A stretch of DNA of 64,000 nucleotides. Source: Litsea cubeba. Its lineage: Eukaryota > Streptophyta > Magnoliopsida > Laurales > Lauraceae. The stretch covers positions 36,695,805-36,759,804 of the forward strand of contig CM022951.1 in NCBI GenBank assembly GCA_012931725.1, read 5' to 3'. Below the pieces are notes generated by a model. It did not search any database and was not told the DNA's origin. It saw only the letters and a program-made list of their open reading frames with translations. The translations under genes and the position numbers were made by a program. Shown here piece after piece: positions 33,849 to 47,502 of this stretch (position 1 is its first letter; each line of letters opens with the position of its first letter).

Positions 33849-36628
33849 GGTCACGTCCCCAAAATAAGAATTGGGAAAAAACGTGAAAATTAAAATTTTA
33901 AATTCAAATTCCTGTGTTTAATACAACACAAGCTTCCAAAAGTGGACCCACATAAAGTTTCAACCTGTGGTGAGTCAAAATAAATTTCATCAAATGCAAT
34001 GGAAGCTTTATTCAATTGGTATTCAAAGTTCATAAATAAAATCCAACACAAAAATCAAATAAACATTAATAGTTAATGTGGAAGAATAAATCCAAAAATT
34101 ACTAAGGAATGGTTATCATTAAAAGAAAGTTCATCTAAAGTATTACTAAGATGACGTTCTCTCTAATGCAGGCTCAGACGGCTCCGAAACCGTCTCCGGC
34201 ATCCCACTCGGGTTCGTCAGTTGGCTCAAACGTTTGAAACGTTTGATCCTCCTCCGTTTCCTCGGTAAAGTAGGGCTCGGTACCTATGCACCAAATATTA
34301 CAAAGTAAATAGCAAGTACATAATCATAATTCGAAATTAAATACCATTACGAGAAGAATAAAGACAAGTGTGATCATATAGAAGTAAAAGTGAAGATATA
34401 CGCGAATGAACGTATGACATAAATCCAAATAAAACAAATGAAGCAATAAGATTCACACGGAGACAAGTGTCCCCGTTGTGGGTGGTCAACCCTACATAAT
34501 CGGGAAAGCCCGTCCATAACGTCGGTGGTCATAAACCGATCAATAAACAAATATCAGGATAACCTGTTCACATTCATAGCGGATTATAAGTGATCCGAAC
34601 ACATCGGTGATCAACCGTCCATATACGATCTGCAGTCGTTCATAAATGACCCACATAAAGGAAAACATATATGCGTAATAGACCCGAATAATAATGCTCC
34701 GACACAAGAGTCCTAAGTCATAGTAAAGTGCTGGCCATTCCACATTCCATATCATAATCAAATCGTTATACAAAATTTGCCAAGCCACTTTATAGTCCAT
34801 AACACAATAGGGTATGCATCTAAAGGAATACATATCCTAAACCAACATATATATGTGCATGCGAAGGTCAAATAATAATCACAAGCCAATCCTAAGGTCA
34901 AACATAAGGTCTCATGCCCAACAACCACATGAATCTTTAATAGATAAAAGATCAATGCATCCCTTCTCCATCAATGGTGCATAGACCCAATTAAGGGTTT
35001 TCCAATAAAGATGGATTGAACTCAAATCTACTAGGATTTCCCCGAGGTTATATGAAGCACTAAACCCCATGTTAGTAAGATACCACGTGCCCAGTCGGTA
35101 TTTACTCAGGTCCGAAGATCTAATTAATAAGGTATAAAATTATAATACTAACCCATGAAAATCAAAGATACCATTTAAAAATTAATTTGTATTTATAAAT
35201 CAACTAAGGCCCTTTCTTCAAATTTCCATAAATAAAAAGGATCAATGTAAATAATTTCACCACATTAAAAGTCACATGGGATGATGTCATCCCATGTCAT
35301 CACTTTATCCACTTTATTCCCATTCTTATCAGGTAACAGGTCATCACTTTATCTACTTTATCTCCTTCCTATACAAACTGTCAAAGCCATAGAAAACACA
35401 GAACCGATTCTAAACAAAAATGCTCCACGCCTGACAACATGAAGCTTAGAATAGTGACCCCACCATCTCCAATCCCAGGATCACCCTCACAACAATGGTC
35501 GCGCAACCATGTATATACGGATGTGTGGACTAGATTTGTGATAAAATCAGCCAGTGGACCCCACCACTGCCGGATATCCAAAATAAAACCTTATTTGATG
35601 ATTGACGCCCCAAACTGTGTAAACCCTTAGATGAGTGGTCAGATGGGACCCAATCCCCACAGGTCTACCGCCGTTAGGTTCACCCCTGGGTCCCCTATCA
35701 GATGTGGGGACCCGATCTGCAAGTGGTGGCCCACCTGGGTCCCATGATCAAAATCACAAATCAGCCCCAAACATGATTTGTGTGATGATTCCGGTTCAGG
35801 TATGATGTACACAGGTCTGGAGAGTTTGGGTTGCATCCAACTCCAACCAGCCACCTAAGTATTACCCCATTATAGAATTATATATGTAAAAGGAGATTTC
35901 TCATAATCATAAAACCATATTAGCACGTAAAAAGGGCAGCAAAGGTTTCTACATGCCAATCAAGGAGAAAACAAGTATTAAATATATAAATCATGATTAG
36001 GTACTTGCCTTTCACCGGGGTTTGAAGAAAAACAATAGATCCTAACCAATACCCAATCCGAGATAACCGGGGCGCTCGATCACAATCCTATCGCCAATCT
36101 GACATAAGAGATGGGAAAGAAATGCCCAGATCTATTATAACCTTATCCAAAACCTAACATTGGAAAGAAGAAGAAGATAACCCAAGAGTATAGATTTACT
36201 TCTCAAATGGCTTGAGGAGATGATTACCTGAGATTAGAAAGTCGAACCAAGAATGATGGTATCTTCAGATCTTGATTCCGATGGTTGGATCCTTAAGTTG
36301 CAGTGGCTTGGGAAGTTGAAAAGATGAAGAAGACGAAGAATGATCGGGAGACGTTGCAGAGATAAATGGGAAGAGATAAAGACTTGCGATTAAAGGGATT
36401 AGGTTAAGAGAGTATTAGGCTTAAGTCATTGGGTCGGGTCAAACTGCGGGTCAGGTCATCTACCCATTAACCCAACTCACCAATCCACGCATCTAATCTA
36501 ACGTGTGCCCCACTTAATCCTAACCACTTAAATAACTAATACATTTCAATTAAAATAATAATAATAATAATAATAATATCTAATAAATATATAATAAATA
36601 TATAATAGGGTGGGACCGGGATCTTACA
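33849..36628 (-). repeat. 3' LTR of the exon-inserted Gypsy
   Basis: On the minus strand it begins TGTAAGATCCCGGTCCC; the far end has one base changed from the TG...CA rule (33849). It contains an AAT microsatellite near 36550-36580. Small ORFs here recur in the other LTR and are not genes. Confidence 0.95.
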
Positions 36629-36642
36629 TTCTCCCCCCTTAG
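36629..36642 (-). other. PPT of the exon-inserted Gypsy
   Basis: TAAGGGGGGAGAA on the minus strand abuts the 3' LTR. Confidence 0.85.
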
Positions 36643-36666
36643 GACATTTGGTCCTCCAAATAAAAA

Positions 36667-39600
36667 TCATACCTCTGGAAGAAGACACGGATACAACTTC
36701 CTCACTTGGTCCTGAAGTTCCCAAGTGGCTTCTCGAGGACTATGGTGCTCCCACTGGACTTTCACCCAATGTATTGTCCGAGTCCTGAGAATTTGCTCCT
36801 TTGTGTCGATGATCTAAGACGGTCGCTCCACATAAGTAACATCTGGCTACAATTCCAATGGCTCATAGTGCAACACGTGCAACGGGTCCTTCATATACTT
36901 TTTCAACATTGAAACATGAAAAACATTATGCACCGCTGACAACTCTGCTGGTAAAGCCAATCTATAGGCAACTTCTCCAATTCTTTCCAAGATCTCAAAT
37001 GGACCGATAAATCTCCGAGATAACTTCCCTTTTTGCCCAAATCGCAATGTTCCTCGCGTCGGTGACACCTTTAAAAACCCATGCTCACCAATCTCAAACT
37101 GAAGATCTCTTCTCTTCATGTCTGCATAACTCTTTTGCCGGCTTCTAGCAATTTTCAACCGGTCATGGATTTGCTTCACTTGTTCACTAGTATCACTAAC
37201 AATAGATGGGCCATGAAAACTTCTGACACCAATTTCCTCCCAACAAATTGGGGTTCTGCATTTACGGCCATACAACGCTTCGAATGGTGCCATACCGATA
37301 CTGGAGTGATAACTATTATTGTATGCAAACTCGCATAATGGGAGACTCTTCTGCCAGTCCTTCCCAAACTCAAGGACGCAAGCTCGCAACATATCCTCCA
37401 GTGTCTGATTAGTCCTTTCAGTTTGACCGTCGGTCTGAGGATGATACGCTGTACTGAAATTCAACTTCGTGCCCAAAGCTGCCTGAAGTTCTGTCCAAAA
37501 TCTGCCCAAAAATCTAGGATCTTCGTCTGGTACGATCGATAGAGGAACTCCATGAATTATGACAACCTTCTCCATATACATTCGAGCTAATTCATCTCGA
37601 GGTGTCTTCATGTTCATTGGTAAGAAATGTGCCACCTTTGTCAATCTGTCTACTATCACCCAGATACTATCTTTGTTATGCATCGAAGGCAACCCAGAGA
37701 TAAAATCCTTTGTTATGTGTTCCCATTTCCAATCGGGCACTTCCAATTGCTTTAAAAGTCCTGGGGGCTGCTTCCATTCTGCCTTTACTTGCTGACACAC
37801 TAAGCATCTTGCTGTAAATCCTGCTACTTCCTTCTTCATGTTATTCCACCAATAATGATTACGCAGGTTCTGGTACATCTTTGTACTACCCGGATGAATA
37901 GTATAACGGGAATGATGCGCCTCCGTCATGATCTCATTCTTCAACTCTTCCATGTTTGGCACACATAATCGATCTTGAAAGTACAACACACCCTCCACTA
38001 TTCTGAAATCTGGTCTACTGTCAATTTGTTCAATTACTCGAGCTAGATCAGGATCCTCTACCTGTCTGCTTTTGATCCTGTTCAAGATCTCTGATTCCCA
38101 AACAAACGTGTGAGCCAACATAACCTTGTCATCAATTGGATGTAAAGTCACTCCCAAATCGAGGAAAATTTCTGCCCAAGACCATTCTGCTCTCAAACAT
38201 GCATTATTTGCTACTCTTCGACTCAATGCATCAGCCACTACATTGGCTTTCCCGGGATGATATTTGATTGGAAAGTCAAAATCCTTAATGTATTCCATCC
38301 ACCGGGTCTGTCTCATGTTCAATTCAGGCTGAGTAAACAAATATTGGAGTCTTCTATGGTCTGAATGAATTTCAAACTTCTCACCATACAAGTAATGACG
38401 CCACATCTTCAATGCCATGACTACTGCTGCAAGTTCCAAATCATGAGTTGCATACTTTTTCTCATGCTCTTTCAATTGTCTAGAGCCATAAGCCACTACC
38501 TTCCCATCCTGCATAAGCACACAACCCAATCCAACCTTCGAAGCATCTGTGTAAATGACAAATCTACCATTGTCCGTAGGCAATGTGAGTACTGGAGCGG
38601 TAGTCAACCTATTCTTTAACTCCTGAAAACTTGCTTCACATTCGTCAGTCCACACGAAAGGCACATCTTTTCGTGTTAATCTGGTCAATGGAGCAGCAAT
38701 GGATGAAAATCCTCTCACAAATCTCCTGTAGTAACCTGTTAAACCCAAGAAACTACGAATCTCTATTATAGACATGGGTCTCTGCCACTTGACCACTGCC
38801 TCAATCTTTCCTGGATCTACCGCCAATCCTTCCTTGCTGATGATGTGACCCAAGAAAATGACTTGCTCAAGCCAAAATTCACACTTACTCAACTTGGCAT
38901 AGAGTTGATGATCTCTCAAAGTCTGCAATGCTGATCTCAAATGCTGCTCGTGATCTTCTCGAGACCGAGAATACACTAATACGTCGTCTATAAAAACAAC
39001 GATGAACTGGTCGAGAAATGGAGTAAATATCTTATTCATCAAGGCCATAAATACTCCTGGAGCATTAGTTAGCCCAAATGGCATTACCAAAAACTCGTAG
39101 TGGCCATATCTGGTCCTGAATGCTGTCTTCTGAATATCCTGATCTCAAACTCTGAGCTGGTGGTATCCTGATCTCAAGTCTATCTTTGAGAAATATTCAG
39201 CTCCCTGAAGCTGGTCAAACAACTCATCGATCCTGGGAAGAGGGTATTTGTTCTTGATTGTGACCTGATTGAGTTGTCTATAATCAATACACATCCTCAT
39301 GGAACCATCCTTCTTCTTCACAAACAGGACCGGTGCACCCCAAGGTGATACACTTGGTCTCACAAATCCCTTGTCCAACAAATCCTGCAATTGGGTTTTC
39401 AACTCTCTGAGTTCTGCTGGAGCCATTCTATATGGAGCTTTAGAAATAGAAGCTGTCCCTGGTACCAATTCAATTGAGAAATCTATCTCTCTGGCTGGAG
39501 GTAAGCCTGGAATCTCATCGGGGAAAACATCCGGAAACTCACAGACCACTGGAATATCCTCCACCCCTTTGGACTGTTTATCCTCAGTGATAAACGCCAA

Positions 39601-41451
39601 GTATCCTTCGCATCCAGATTTCAACAATCTTTCTGCTTTCAGTGCCGAGATCCGGCATGTCTGAATCGATCTCCTTTGCCCAACGAATTCAACAGTGTCT
39701 GAATGCAGTGACAACTTGATGGTTTTGTTAAAACAGTCCATCACTGCTCTATAGGTCGCTAGCCAATCCATACCAAGTATGACATCGAAATCCTTCATCG
39801 TTAAAAGAATCAGGTCTGCAGGTAAAATGAAATCTCTGACCTGAACTCAGGTACTCAGAAAATATTGGTGACAACGGACCTGCGTGCCCACTGGGGTACC
39901 CACTACTAAAGCAACATCTAATCTCACTACAGCCTCATTGATATGTCTAGCAAAATCATGAGAAACAAATGAATGTGTAGAGCCAGGGTCAAAAATGGCC
40001 TTAGCTTCTACCTCAGAGATTAGAACAATACCTTCCACCACTTCTGCAGAAGCATCTGCATCCTCATGTGTAACTGCATACACTTTGCCCATCTGATAGG
40101 CTTGGTTCTGCTGCCCTTGGACTGGCCTTGGTGCTCTTGGTTGACCCACTGGTTGTTGCCTGTGTTGCTGAAATGGCCTCTGTTGTCCCTGAACTGGCCT
40201 CTGTTGACCTAGCACTGGCCTCTGCTGCTGTGGCGCTGCACCCCTATATTGCTGATACTGAGGAGCTGGTGCCCTGTACATCTGCTGCTGTGGGGCCCGA
40301 TAAATCTGCTGTGGTCCCTGCGGAGGTGCTGTCCTCCAAGTCTGCTGCGTAGGAGCACGAGAAGCTGCTAGCTGGGATTTTGGCAACTGATTACCGCCAT
40401 TGGGATAATTACGAACTTGATGTCCGATTTGCCCACAATGAAAACATGCCCCAGTCTCCTTGTAGCACTGCTCAGTCGGATGATTCTTCCCACACCCTCC
40501 ACACAGTTGTCTCTGACCACCTGATGGTTGTCCTTGAAACTTCAGTTTCTTCAGGTTGCCTTGGCTAGAAGACTGCCTTGACTGATGCTGCAGAAATTGG
40601 GCCTGCTATTCTGCTGATTTCTTCCTTAGTGCACCTTCAGCCCAATATGCACTTTTCACAGTCTCCTGAAATGTAGGGCGTTGATTGTCTCCAATCATCA
40701 TGTAAATATCAGCTGATAACGCATCAAGAAAACGCCTGATTTTCTCTTCCTCCGGAACAACTAGTGTGGGTGCATACTTAGCCAATCTTGTGAACTGCTG
40801 TTCATATTGCTGCACTGACATATCCCCTTGCACTAAGTTCTGAAAATCCCGCTTCCACTGGTCCTTGACATATTTGGGTATGAACTTGTCCATAAACTCC
40901 TTGGTGAATGTTTCCCATGAATGTTCTTCAGCCACTACATCTGCTTGCACTACTATCTTCACAGAATTCCACCATTGAAGAGCTATCCCTCTAAACATGT
41001 AGGCTGCCAAGTTAACTCGCTGCTTTTGAGTACAGCGGAAAACTGCAAAGATCTGCTCCAACAGCTCTATGAAGTCGTCTACTGCCATTGGATCTTCTGA
41101 CCCATGAAATTCAGGAGGAACCCTCTTCCTAAATTTCTCATAGATGTCATTAGGATCCACTTCCCGAGGAGGCATGACCACTTGTACTGGCTGAGCTGCT
41201 CTGTTAGTCAATGCTATGATCTGAGCCTGGAATGCTGCCCTATCATGATCTGCTTGTGCCCTCTCAGCAGCCCTATCTTCCCTTTCTTGTTGTTTCTCTG
41301 CAGCTCGTTCTGCCTCAGCTGCTTTTTGCTGCTCATTTTGCGTGGTCTGCGACTGCATAAAAGCTTGCAAGAGCTGATTGAAACGCTCGTCTGAGTTGTT
41401 AGATCCATTCCCAGGTTCCTTGTCCTGAGATCTTGTATTACGTTGGGCCAT
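36667..41451 (-). pseudogene. Tekay-like gag-pol, one frame with five stops
   Basis: A single 1595-codon frame from ATG 41451 (MAQRNTRSQ). Gag about 41450-39990, with a CCHC-like knuckle CFHCGQIGHQVRNY whose last Cys is Tyr (about 40395-40440). Protease FDPGSTHSF (about 39975). RT 39700-38850 with FIDD (about 38990). RNase H YTDAS (about 38560). Integrase, with H-C motif CLVCQQVKAE, DDE in TKDF, VPDEDPR and GQTERT. Chromodomain 36667-36845. Stops are at 40606, 39847, 39145, 36847 and 36814. Most fit C-to-T changes in CAG or CGA; the last could also come from GAG. No frameshift is present, so the copy decayed by point mutation only. The integrase second Asp region reads VPDEDP instead of the usual SDRD. 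Confidence 0.93.
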
Positions 41452-41612
41452 GACCTGCAATAAAATAATAATGGTTTAGTTTCTCAGAAACAAGCTAACA
41501 AACAATTCTATAGGCTTAAAAGTTATCACAATAAAGTCTATCTAACGGAAATCGCAATCCTCACCACGTCCTATTGTTTCTATCCATTTTTAATATTCGA
41601 AGATCGTGCTGG

Positions 41613-41624
41613 GCTCTGATACCA
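41613..41624 (-). other. PBS, initiator Met-tRNA
   Basis: TGGTATCAGAGC on the minus strand, 2 bp from the 5' LTR. Confidence 0.95.
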
Positions 41625-41626
41625 AC

Positions 41627-44398
41627 TGTCATGTCCCCAAAATAAGAATTGGGGAAAAACGTGAAAATTAAAATTTTAAATTCAAATTCCTATGTTTAAT
41701 ACAACACAAGCTTCCAAAAGTGGACCCACATAAAGTTTCAACCTGTGGTGAGTCAAAATAAATTTCATCAAATGCAATGAAAGCTTTATTCAATTGGTAT
41801 TCAAAGTTCATAAATAAAATCCAACACAAAAATCAAATAAACATTAATAGTTAATGTGGAAGAATAAATCCAACAATTACTAAGGAATGGTTATCATTAA
41901 AAGAAAGTTCATCTAAAGTATTACTAAGATGACGTTCTCTCTAATGCAGGCTCGGACGGCTCCGAAACCGTCTCCGGCATCCCACTCGGGTTCGTCAGTT
42001 GGCTCAAACGTTTGAAACGTTTGATCCTCCTCCGTTTCCTCGGTAAAGTAGGGCTCGGTACCTATGCACCAAATATTACAAAGTAAATAGCAAGTACATA
42101 ATCATAATTCGAAATTAAATACCATTACGAGAAGAATAAAGACAAGTGTGATCATATAGAAGTAAAAGTGAAGATATACGCGAATGAACGTATGACATAA
42201 ATCCAAATAAAACAAATGAAGCAATAAGATTCACACGGAGACAAGTGTCCCCGTTGTGGGTGGTCAACCCTATATAATCGGGAAAGCCCGTCCATAACGT
42301 CGGTGGTCATAAACCGATCAATAAACAAATATCAGGATAACCTGTTCACATTCATAGCGGATTATAAGTGATCCGAACACATCGGTGATCAACCGTCCAT
42401 ATACGATCTGCAGTCGTTCATAAATGACCCACATAAAGGAAAACATATATGCGTAATAGACCCGAATAATAATGCTCCGACACAAGAGTCCTAAGTCATA
42501 GTAAAGTGCTGGCCATTCCACATTCCATATCATAATCAAATCGTTATACAAAATTTGCCAAGCCACTTTATAGTCCATAACACACAATAGGGTATGCATC
42601 TAAAGAAATACATATCCTAAACCAACATATATGTGCATGCGAAGGTCAAATAATAATCACAAGCCAATCCTAAGGTCAAACATAAGGTCTCATGCCCAAC
42701 AACCACATGAATCTTTAATAGATAAAAGATCAATGCATCCCTTCTCCATCAATGGTGCATAGACCCAATTAAGGGTTTTCCAATAAAGATGGATTGAACT
42801 CAAATCTACTAGGATTTCCCCGAGGTTATATGAAGCACTAAACCCCATGTTAGTAAGATACCACGTGCCCAGTCGGTATTTACTCAGGTCCGAAGATCTA
42901 ATTAATAAGGTATAAAATTATAATACTAACCCATGAAAATCAAAGATACCATTTAAAAATTAATTTGTATTTATAAATCAACTAAGGCCCTTTCTTCAAA
43001 TTTCCATAAATAAAAAGGATCAATGTAAATAATTTCACCACATTAAAAGTCACATGGGATGATGTCATCCCATGTCATCACTTTATCCACTTTATTCCCA
43101 TTCTTATCAGGTAACAGGTCATCACTTTATCTACTTTATCTCCTTCCTATACAAACTGTCAAAGCCATAGAAAACACAGAACCGATTCTAAACAAAAATG
43201 CTCCACGCCTGACAACATGAAGCTTAGAATAGTGACCCCACCATCTCCAATCCCAGGATCACCCTCACAACAATGGTCGCGCAACCATGTATATACGGAT
43301 GTGTGGACTAGATTTGTGATAAAATCAGCCAGTGGACCCCACCACTGCCGGATATCCAAAATAAAACCTTATTTGATGATTGACGCCCCAAACTGTGTAA
43401 ACCCTTAGATGAGTGGTCAGATGGGACCCAATCCCCACAGGTCTACCGCCGTTAGGTTCACCCCTGGGTCCCCTATCAGATGTGGGGACCCGATCTGCAA
43501 GTGGTGGCCCACCTGGGTCCCATGATCAAAATCACAGATCAGCCCCAAACATGATTTGTGTGATGATTCCGGTTCAGGTATGATGTACACAGGTCTGGAG
43601 AGTTTGGGTTGCATCCAACTCCAACCAGCCACCTAAGTATTACCCCATTATAGAATTATAGATGTAAAAGGAGATTTCTCATAATCATAAAACCATATTA
43701 TCACGTAAAAAGGGCAGCAAAGGTTTCTACATGCCAATCAAGGAGAAAACAAGTATTAAATATATAAATCATGATTAGGTACTTGCCTTTCACCGGGGTT
43801 TGAAGAAAAACAATAGATCCTAACCAATACCCAATCCGAGATAACCGGGGCGCTCGATCACAATCCTATCGCCAATCTGACATAAGAGATGGGAAAGAAA
43901 TGCCCAGATCTATTATAACCTTATCCAAAACCTAACATTGGAAAGAAGAAGAAGATAACCCAAGAGTATAGATTTACTTCTCAAATGGCTTGAGGAGATG
44001 ATTACCTGAGATTAGAAAGTCGAACCAAGAATGATGGTATCTTCAGATCTTGATTCCGATGGTTGGATCCTTAAGTTGCAGTGGCTTGGGAAGTTGAAAA
44101 GATGAAGAAGACGAAGAATGATCGGGAGACGTTGCAGAGATAAATGGGAAGAGATAAAGACTTGCGATTAAAGGGATTAGGTTAAGAGAGTATTAGGCTT
44201 AAGTCATTGGGTCGGGTCAAACTGCGGGTCAGGTCATCTACCCATTAACCCAACTCACCAATCCACGCATCTAATCTAACGTGTGCCCCACTTAATCCTA
44301 ACCACTTAAATAACTAATACATTTCAATTAAAATAATAATAATAATAATAATAATAATATCTAATAAATATATAATAGGGTGGGACCGGGATCTTACA
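41627..44398 (-). repeat. 5' LTR of the exon-inserted Gypsy
   Basis: 2772 bp, TGTAAGATCCC to GGGGACATGACA on the minus strand, more than 99% like the 3' LTR by eye. Confidence 0.95.
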
Positions 44399-44457
44399 CT
44401 TGTTCTTCTTTGAGGAAGTGGTTGTTGGTGGACGGTTACTAACAGTTGGGATGAAAT
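44399..44457 (-). pseudogene. LRR-VIII receptor kinase, transmembrane exon, 5' part
   Basis: After a CTCTTCAG acceptor the minus strand reads DFIPTVSNRPPTTTSSKKNK. This is the juxtamembrane stretch between malectin domain and membrane span in LRR-VIII-2 kinases. It continues across the Gypsy element into the span at 33848. The first base of D is supplied by the previous exon, whose last base is G, so phase agrees. Confidence 0.87.
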
Positions 44458-44567
44458 CTGAAGAGGAACCACAATAATCAATTACCATTATCAAGACATA
44501 AAAAACCTATTGGACTTGACTATTGCATCCAATTGGTATTCATTTATATCATTTTTTAGAATATTAC

Positions 44568-44766
44568 CTGGAGTGACACTAATGGCCGAAATGGATGGTC
44601 CATAGGTACCTTGAGAAGGTACACAACAAGTCCCTTTTCCAGCCCAAAACAGATGAATTTCCAGGTAGTTTTCAGATACTAGAGCATTGAATTCTCTCTC
44701 AACAGCTCTAAGTTGGACCCCTTCTGCTGCCTTTCCTATATCAAAATCCTTCAGCGCTACATTTCC
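44568..44766 (-). pseudogene. LRR-VIII receptor kinase, second malectin exon
   Basis: The minus strand reads GNVALKDFDIGKAAEG, EFNALVSENYLEIHLFWAGK, GTCCVPSQGTYGPSIS, AISVTP between a CTAG acceptor and a GTAATATT donor. This is the C-terminal half of the extracellular malectin-like domain of LRR-VIII-2 receptor kinases; FWAGKGTCC is diagnostic. The exon is open and its splice phases match the next exon. The gene would encode a plasma-membrane receptor that senses cell-wall or peptide signals; the ligand cannot be told. Confidence 0.92.
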
Positions 44767-45995
44767 CTAGAGATTAATTAATGTGTCAAAACAAGTAGAA
44801 ATTACTGTCATGGTAAATTTATTAGCTGCATCAGAAGAAGTTCTTCTTGATTGGGGGTAGTTTGACACACATGCATCCAAATATAGTTAGTTACAGAAAT
44901 AAATTTGTCTCATCATTTAACAATCATGAAACCTTTTATATTCCCGACTTAGTAGTTGGTTCACAGTCAGTATTCACTTAAACTGTTGATTTCTTCATCC
45001 CATTTAGATTTTTAGCAGATGTGAATTGAGGAATTGCAAAAAAGAAAAAAAAAAGGCGTTTTAACATCTGCTAAAAAACTAAATAGGATGAAAAATATTA
45101 TTCTTTTTACATGATGCCCCACCCTTCCAGAGAAAAATATTCTCCATCCACCTTTGGATGCACCACTGCACCCCAAAAGGCAATGCATTTGTATATTTTG
45201 GTAAAATGTATTGCCTCTGGGAATCTGAACGAACATAAATTCCACCCACTTTTGGTGCAATTTTTTTTCTTTCATTTCTTCCTAAAATAAATTTCGTTAC
45301 CAATAACAAGTTGGGTTGGATTATGAAACAAAAATATCCCTCATAATGCAGTTTCTGATCTCCTGCCACCCAAAGCATTCCATAACATTTGAACTATTTT
45401 CAATTGACAGTTCAGAATACTATCAGACCTCAGTTCTTGTTTGATGCTATATATATGAACATCGTAATTATTCTCAAATTTTCTTCAAATGACCTCTAAT
45501 TTTTAGAGTTATTGCATAGGGACATCATAAGTTTTCTTTTCTTCCTCTGGATAGAAGAAACATTTGAGAAGAAGGGTGACACTCAACTATAGCTAATGCT
45601 TAAAATCTGAAGGGTGTACTGATATATGCAGTTTATGAAAAAACTAAGTAACACTAAAAAAATATGGAAAAGAATGTTGATATCTTCCAGAATATGAAGA
45701 CTCAGACACATGTAACATCTAACAAACAAGAAAAATCATGGGTCTTCAAATGGATGGGGCCCAAAATCAAATTTAATTTGGATGCAGACACGCGCATTAG
45801 AGATAGGATATGAGTGGTCCTAAACAGAAACTTTAAGAAGCTCTACACTCTAACAACTCCATACAATATAATAACATAATAAAAATCATAGATACGAAGT
45901 ATATTGAGATCACTTTTTTTTGTGAAAAATGTACATAAATTGCAATAGATACGTATCATCATCATCATTTCATCACACCGGTACTAGACAGTGCA
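44767..45995. other. Intron between the malectin exons, left part
   Basis: AT-rich with no gene. An imperfect inverted repeat is at 44991-45095. A 99-codon minus-strand ORF (45079-45378) resembles nothing I know. Confidence 0.6.
44991..45095. repeat. Short inverted repeat (MITE-like or hairpin)
   Basis: Arms 44991-45022 and 45064-45095 are nearly perfect reverse complements (TTTAGCAGATGT against ACATCTGCTAAA) around a 41-bp loop. No clear TSD. Confidence 0.6.
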
Positions 45996-46890
45996 TGTAA
46001 CGACCCAACCCAGGCCCGGTGCGATATTGTCCTCTTTGGCTCATGGGCTACTCGACCAGAGGACCTGGCCCAAGCGCATCCAATCTTGCCTCAAGGTATT
46101 AAAAGGCCTCACACCAAGTTAGGAAGGCATCATACATTTTAAGTCCCAGGTTTGGACACTCACATGAGCGATGTGGGATGTAACAATCCCCCACCCTCAG
46201 AGGAGAGCCGTCCTCGGCTCTGATACTATTTGTAACGACCTAACCCAGGCCCGGTACGATATTGTCCTCTTTGGCTCATGGGCTACTCGACTAGAGGACC
46301 TGGCCCAAGCGCATCCAATCTTGCCTCAAGGCTTTAAAAGGCCTCACACCAAGTTAGGAAGGCATCGTACATTTTAAGTCCCAGGTTTGGACACTCACAT
46401 GAGCGATGTGGGATGTAACAATCCCCCAACCTCAGAGGAGAGCCGTCCTCGGCTCTGATACCATTTGTAACGACCCAACCTAGGCCCTGTGCGATATTGT
46501 CCTCTTTGGCTCATGGGCTACTCGACCAGAGGACCTGGCCCAAGCGCATCCAATCTTGCCTCAAGGCTTTAAAAGGGCTCACACCAAGTTAGGAAGGCAT
46601 CGTACATTTTAAGTCCCAGGTTTGGACACTCACATGAGCGATGTGGGATGTAACAATCCCCCACCCTCAGAGGAGAGCCGTCCTCGGCTCTGATACCATT
46701 TGTAACGACCCAACCCAGGCCCGGTGCGATATTGCCCTCTTTGACTCATGGGCTACTCGACCAGAGGACCTGGCCTAAGCGCATCCAATCTTGCCTCAAG
46801 GCTTTAAAAGGCCTCACACCAAGTTAGGAAGGCATCGTACATTTTAAGTCCCAGGTTTGGACACTCACATGAGCGATGTGGGATGTAACA
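45996..46890 (-). mobile_element. Tandem TRIM: four LTRs, three interiors
   Basis: The exact period is 235 bp. LTRs of 190 bp lie at 45996-46185, 46231-46420, 46466-46655 and 46701-46890. On the minus strand each starts TGTTACATCCC and ends GGGTCGTTACA. The 45-bp interiors carry a Met-type PBS (TGGTATCAGAGCC, one copy mutated) and a PPT (GAGGGTGGGGGAT). There is no coding room, so this is a terminal-repeat retrotransposon in miniature. Flanks GTGCA and GTGTA look like one TSD with a mismatch, so the array may have inserted as a unit. Confidence 0.88.
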
Positions 46891-47497
46891 GTGTAGGGCA
46901 GGTAGAGTACTACCTAAAGAAATAAGTAGGAAGTTCAGTTCGGCAATTTTTATGGATGACTCTAAACTGATGCCAACTCTCTAATTATCATCGGGTGGAG
47001 AGTACTCCTCCAGTTGACTATTGAATGGGCCAATAGCACAAGGTATACAATGTGCCATAGTTGTAAATCTAAATGGAAAATATCAAGAAGTTATAGAAGG
47101 ATTTATAGACAACTAGAAGGAAAAGAAGACAGATGAAAAGAGAAGATACGAAGGTCGAGAGAGAGGAGAGGAAAAGTGTTGTGTATCTCATTAGGTTAGG
47201 CAACAGATCCTTTTATTTTATGTAACTCTTCAGCATTACATGGAGAACTCTGGAGTTTTATGTAATATAAACCTAAGTATGCCAATAAGTCACTAAAATA
47301 ATGATATTTTCTACACTGACAAAATGTCCACAGATTTTTGCTAGTAGAATAGGCCAATCTTATCAGGGACTGGTCGGGATAGGCTATTTCTAAGTTAGAC
47401 CATCGATTGGATCAAACCTGCAAAAGAGATCATAAACGGGACCATTAGTAAATGGTGATCCTGTTATGCATGTCATTAATAAAGGTATGTGACTGTA
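46891..47497. other. Intronic stretch without features
   Basis: AT-rich, no ORF or repeat that I can support. It probably belongs to the receptor-kinase intron. Confidence 0.5.
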
Positions 47498-47502
47498 TTA
47501 AA

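Larger units (their letters stand above)
33849..44398 (-). mobile_element. Tekay-like Ty3/Gypsy inserted in a coding exon
   Basis: A 10.5-kb element with TSD CTTGT (33844-33848 and 44399-44403). LTRs of 2780 and 2772 bp differ at roughly a dozen positions plus microsatellite length. Met-type PBS, PPT and a single gag-pol frame with a chromodomain. The frame has five stops and no frameshift. It is related to, but distinct from, the element at the left edge. Confidence 0.95.

Noticed and set aside
35381..35854. Small ORFs identical to those at 43159-43632, and the 34540-34833 / 42318-42599 pair
   Set aside because: They are duplicated because they lie in the two LTRs of one element; no protein family recognised.
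41613..41624. tRNA-like TGGTATCAGAGC segments (also 31722 and in the TRIM interiors)
   Set aside because: They are primer binding sites next to LTR ends; no tRNA cloverleaf is present.
45079..45378. 99-codon minus-strand ORF
   Set aside because: No recognisable domain, lies in an intron, no splice or promoter signals.
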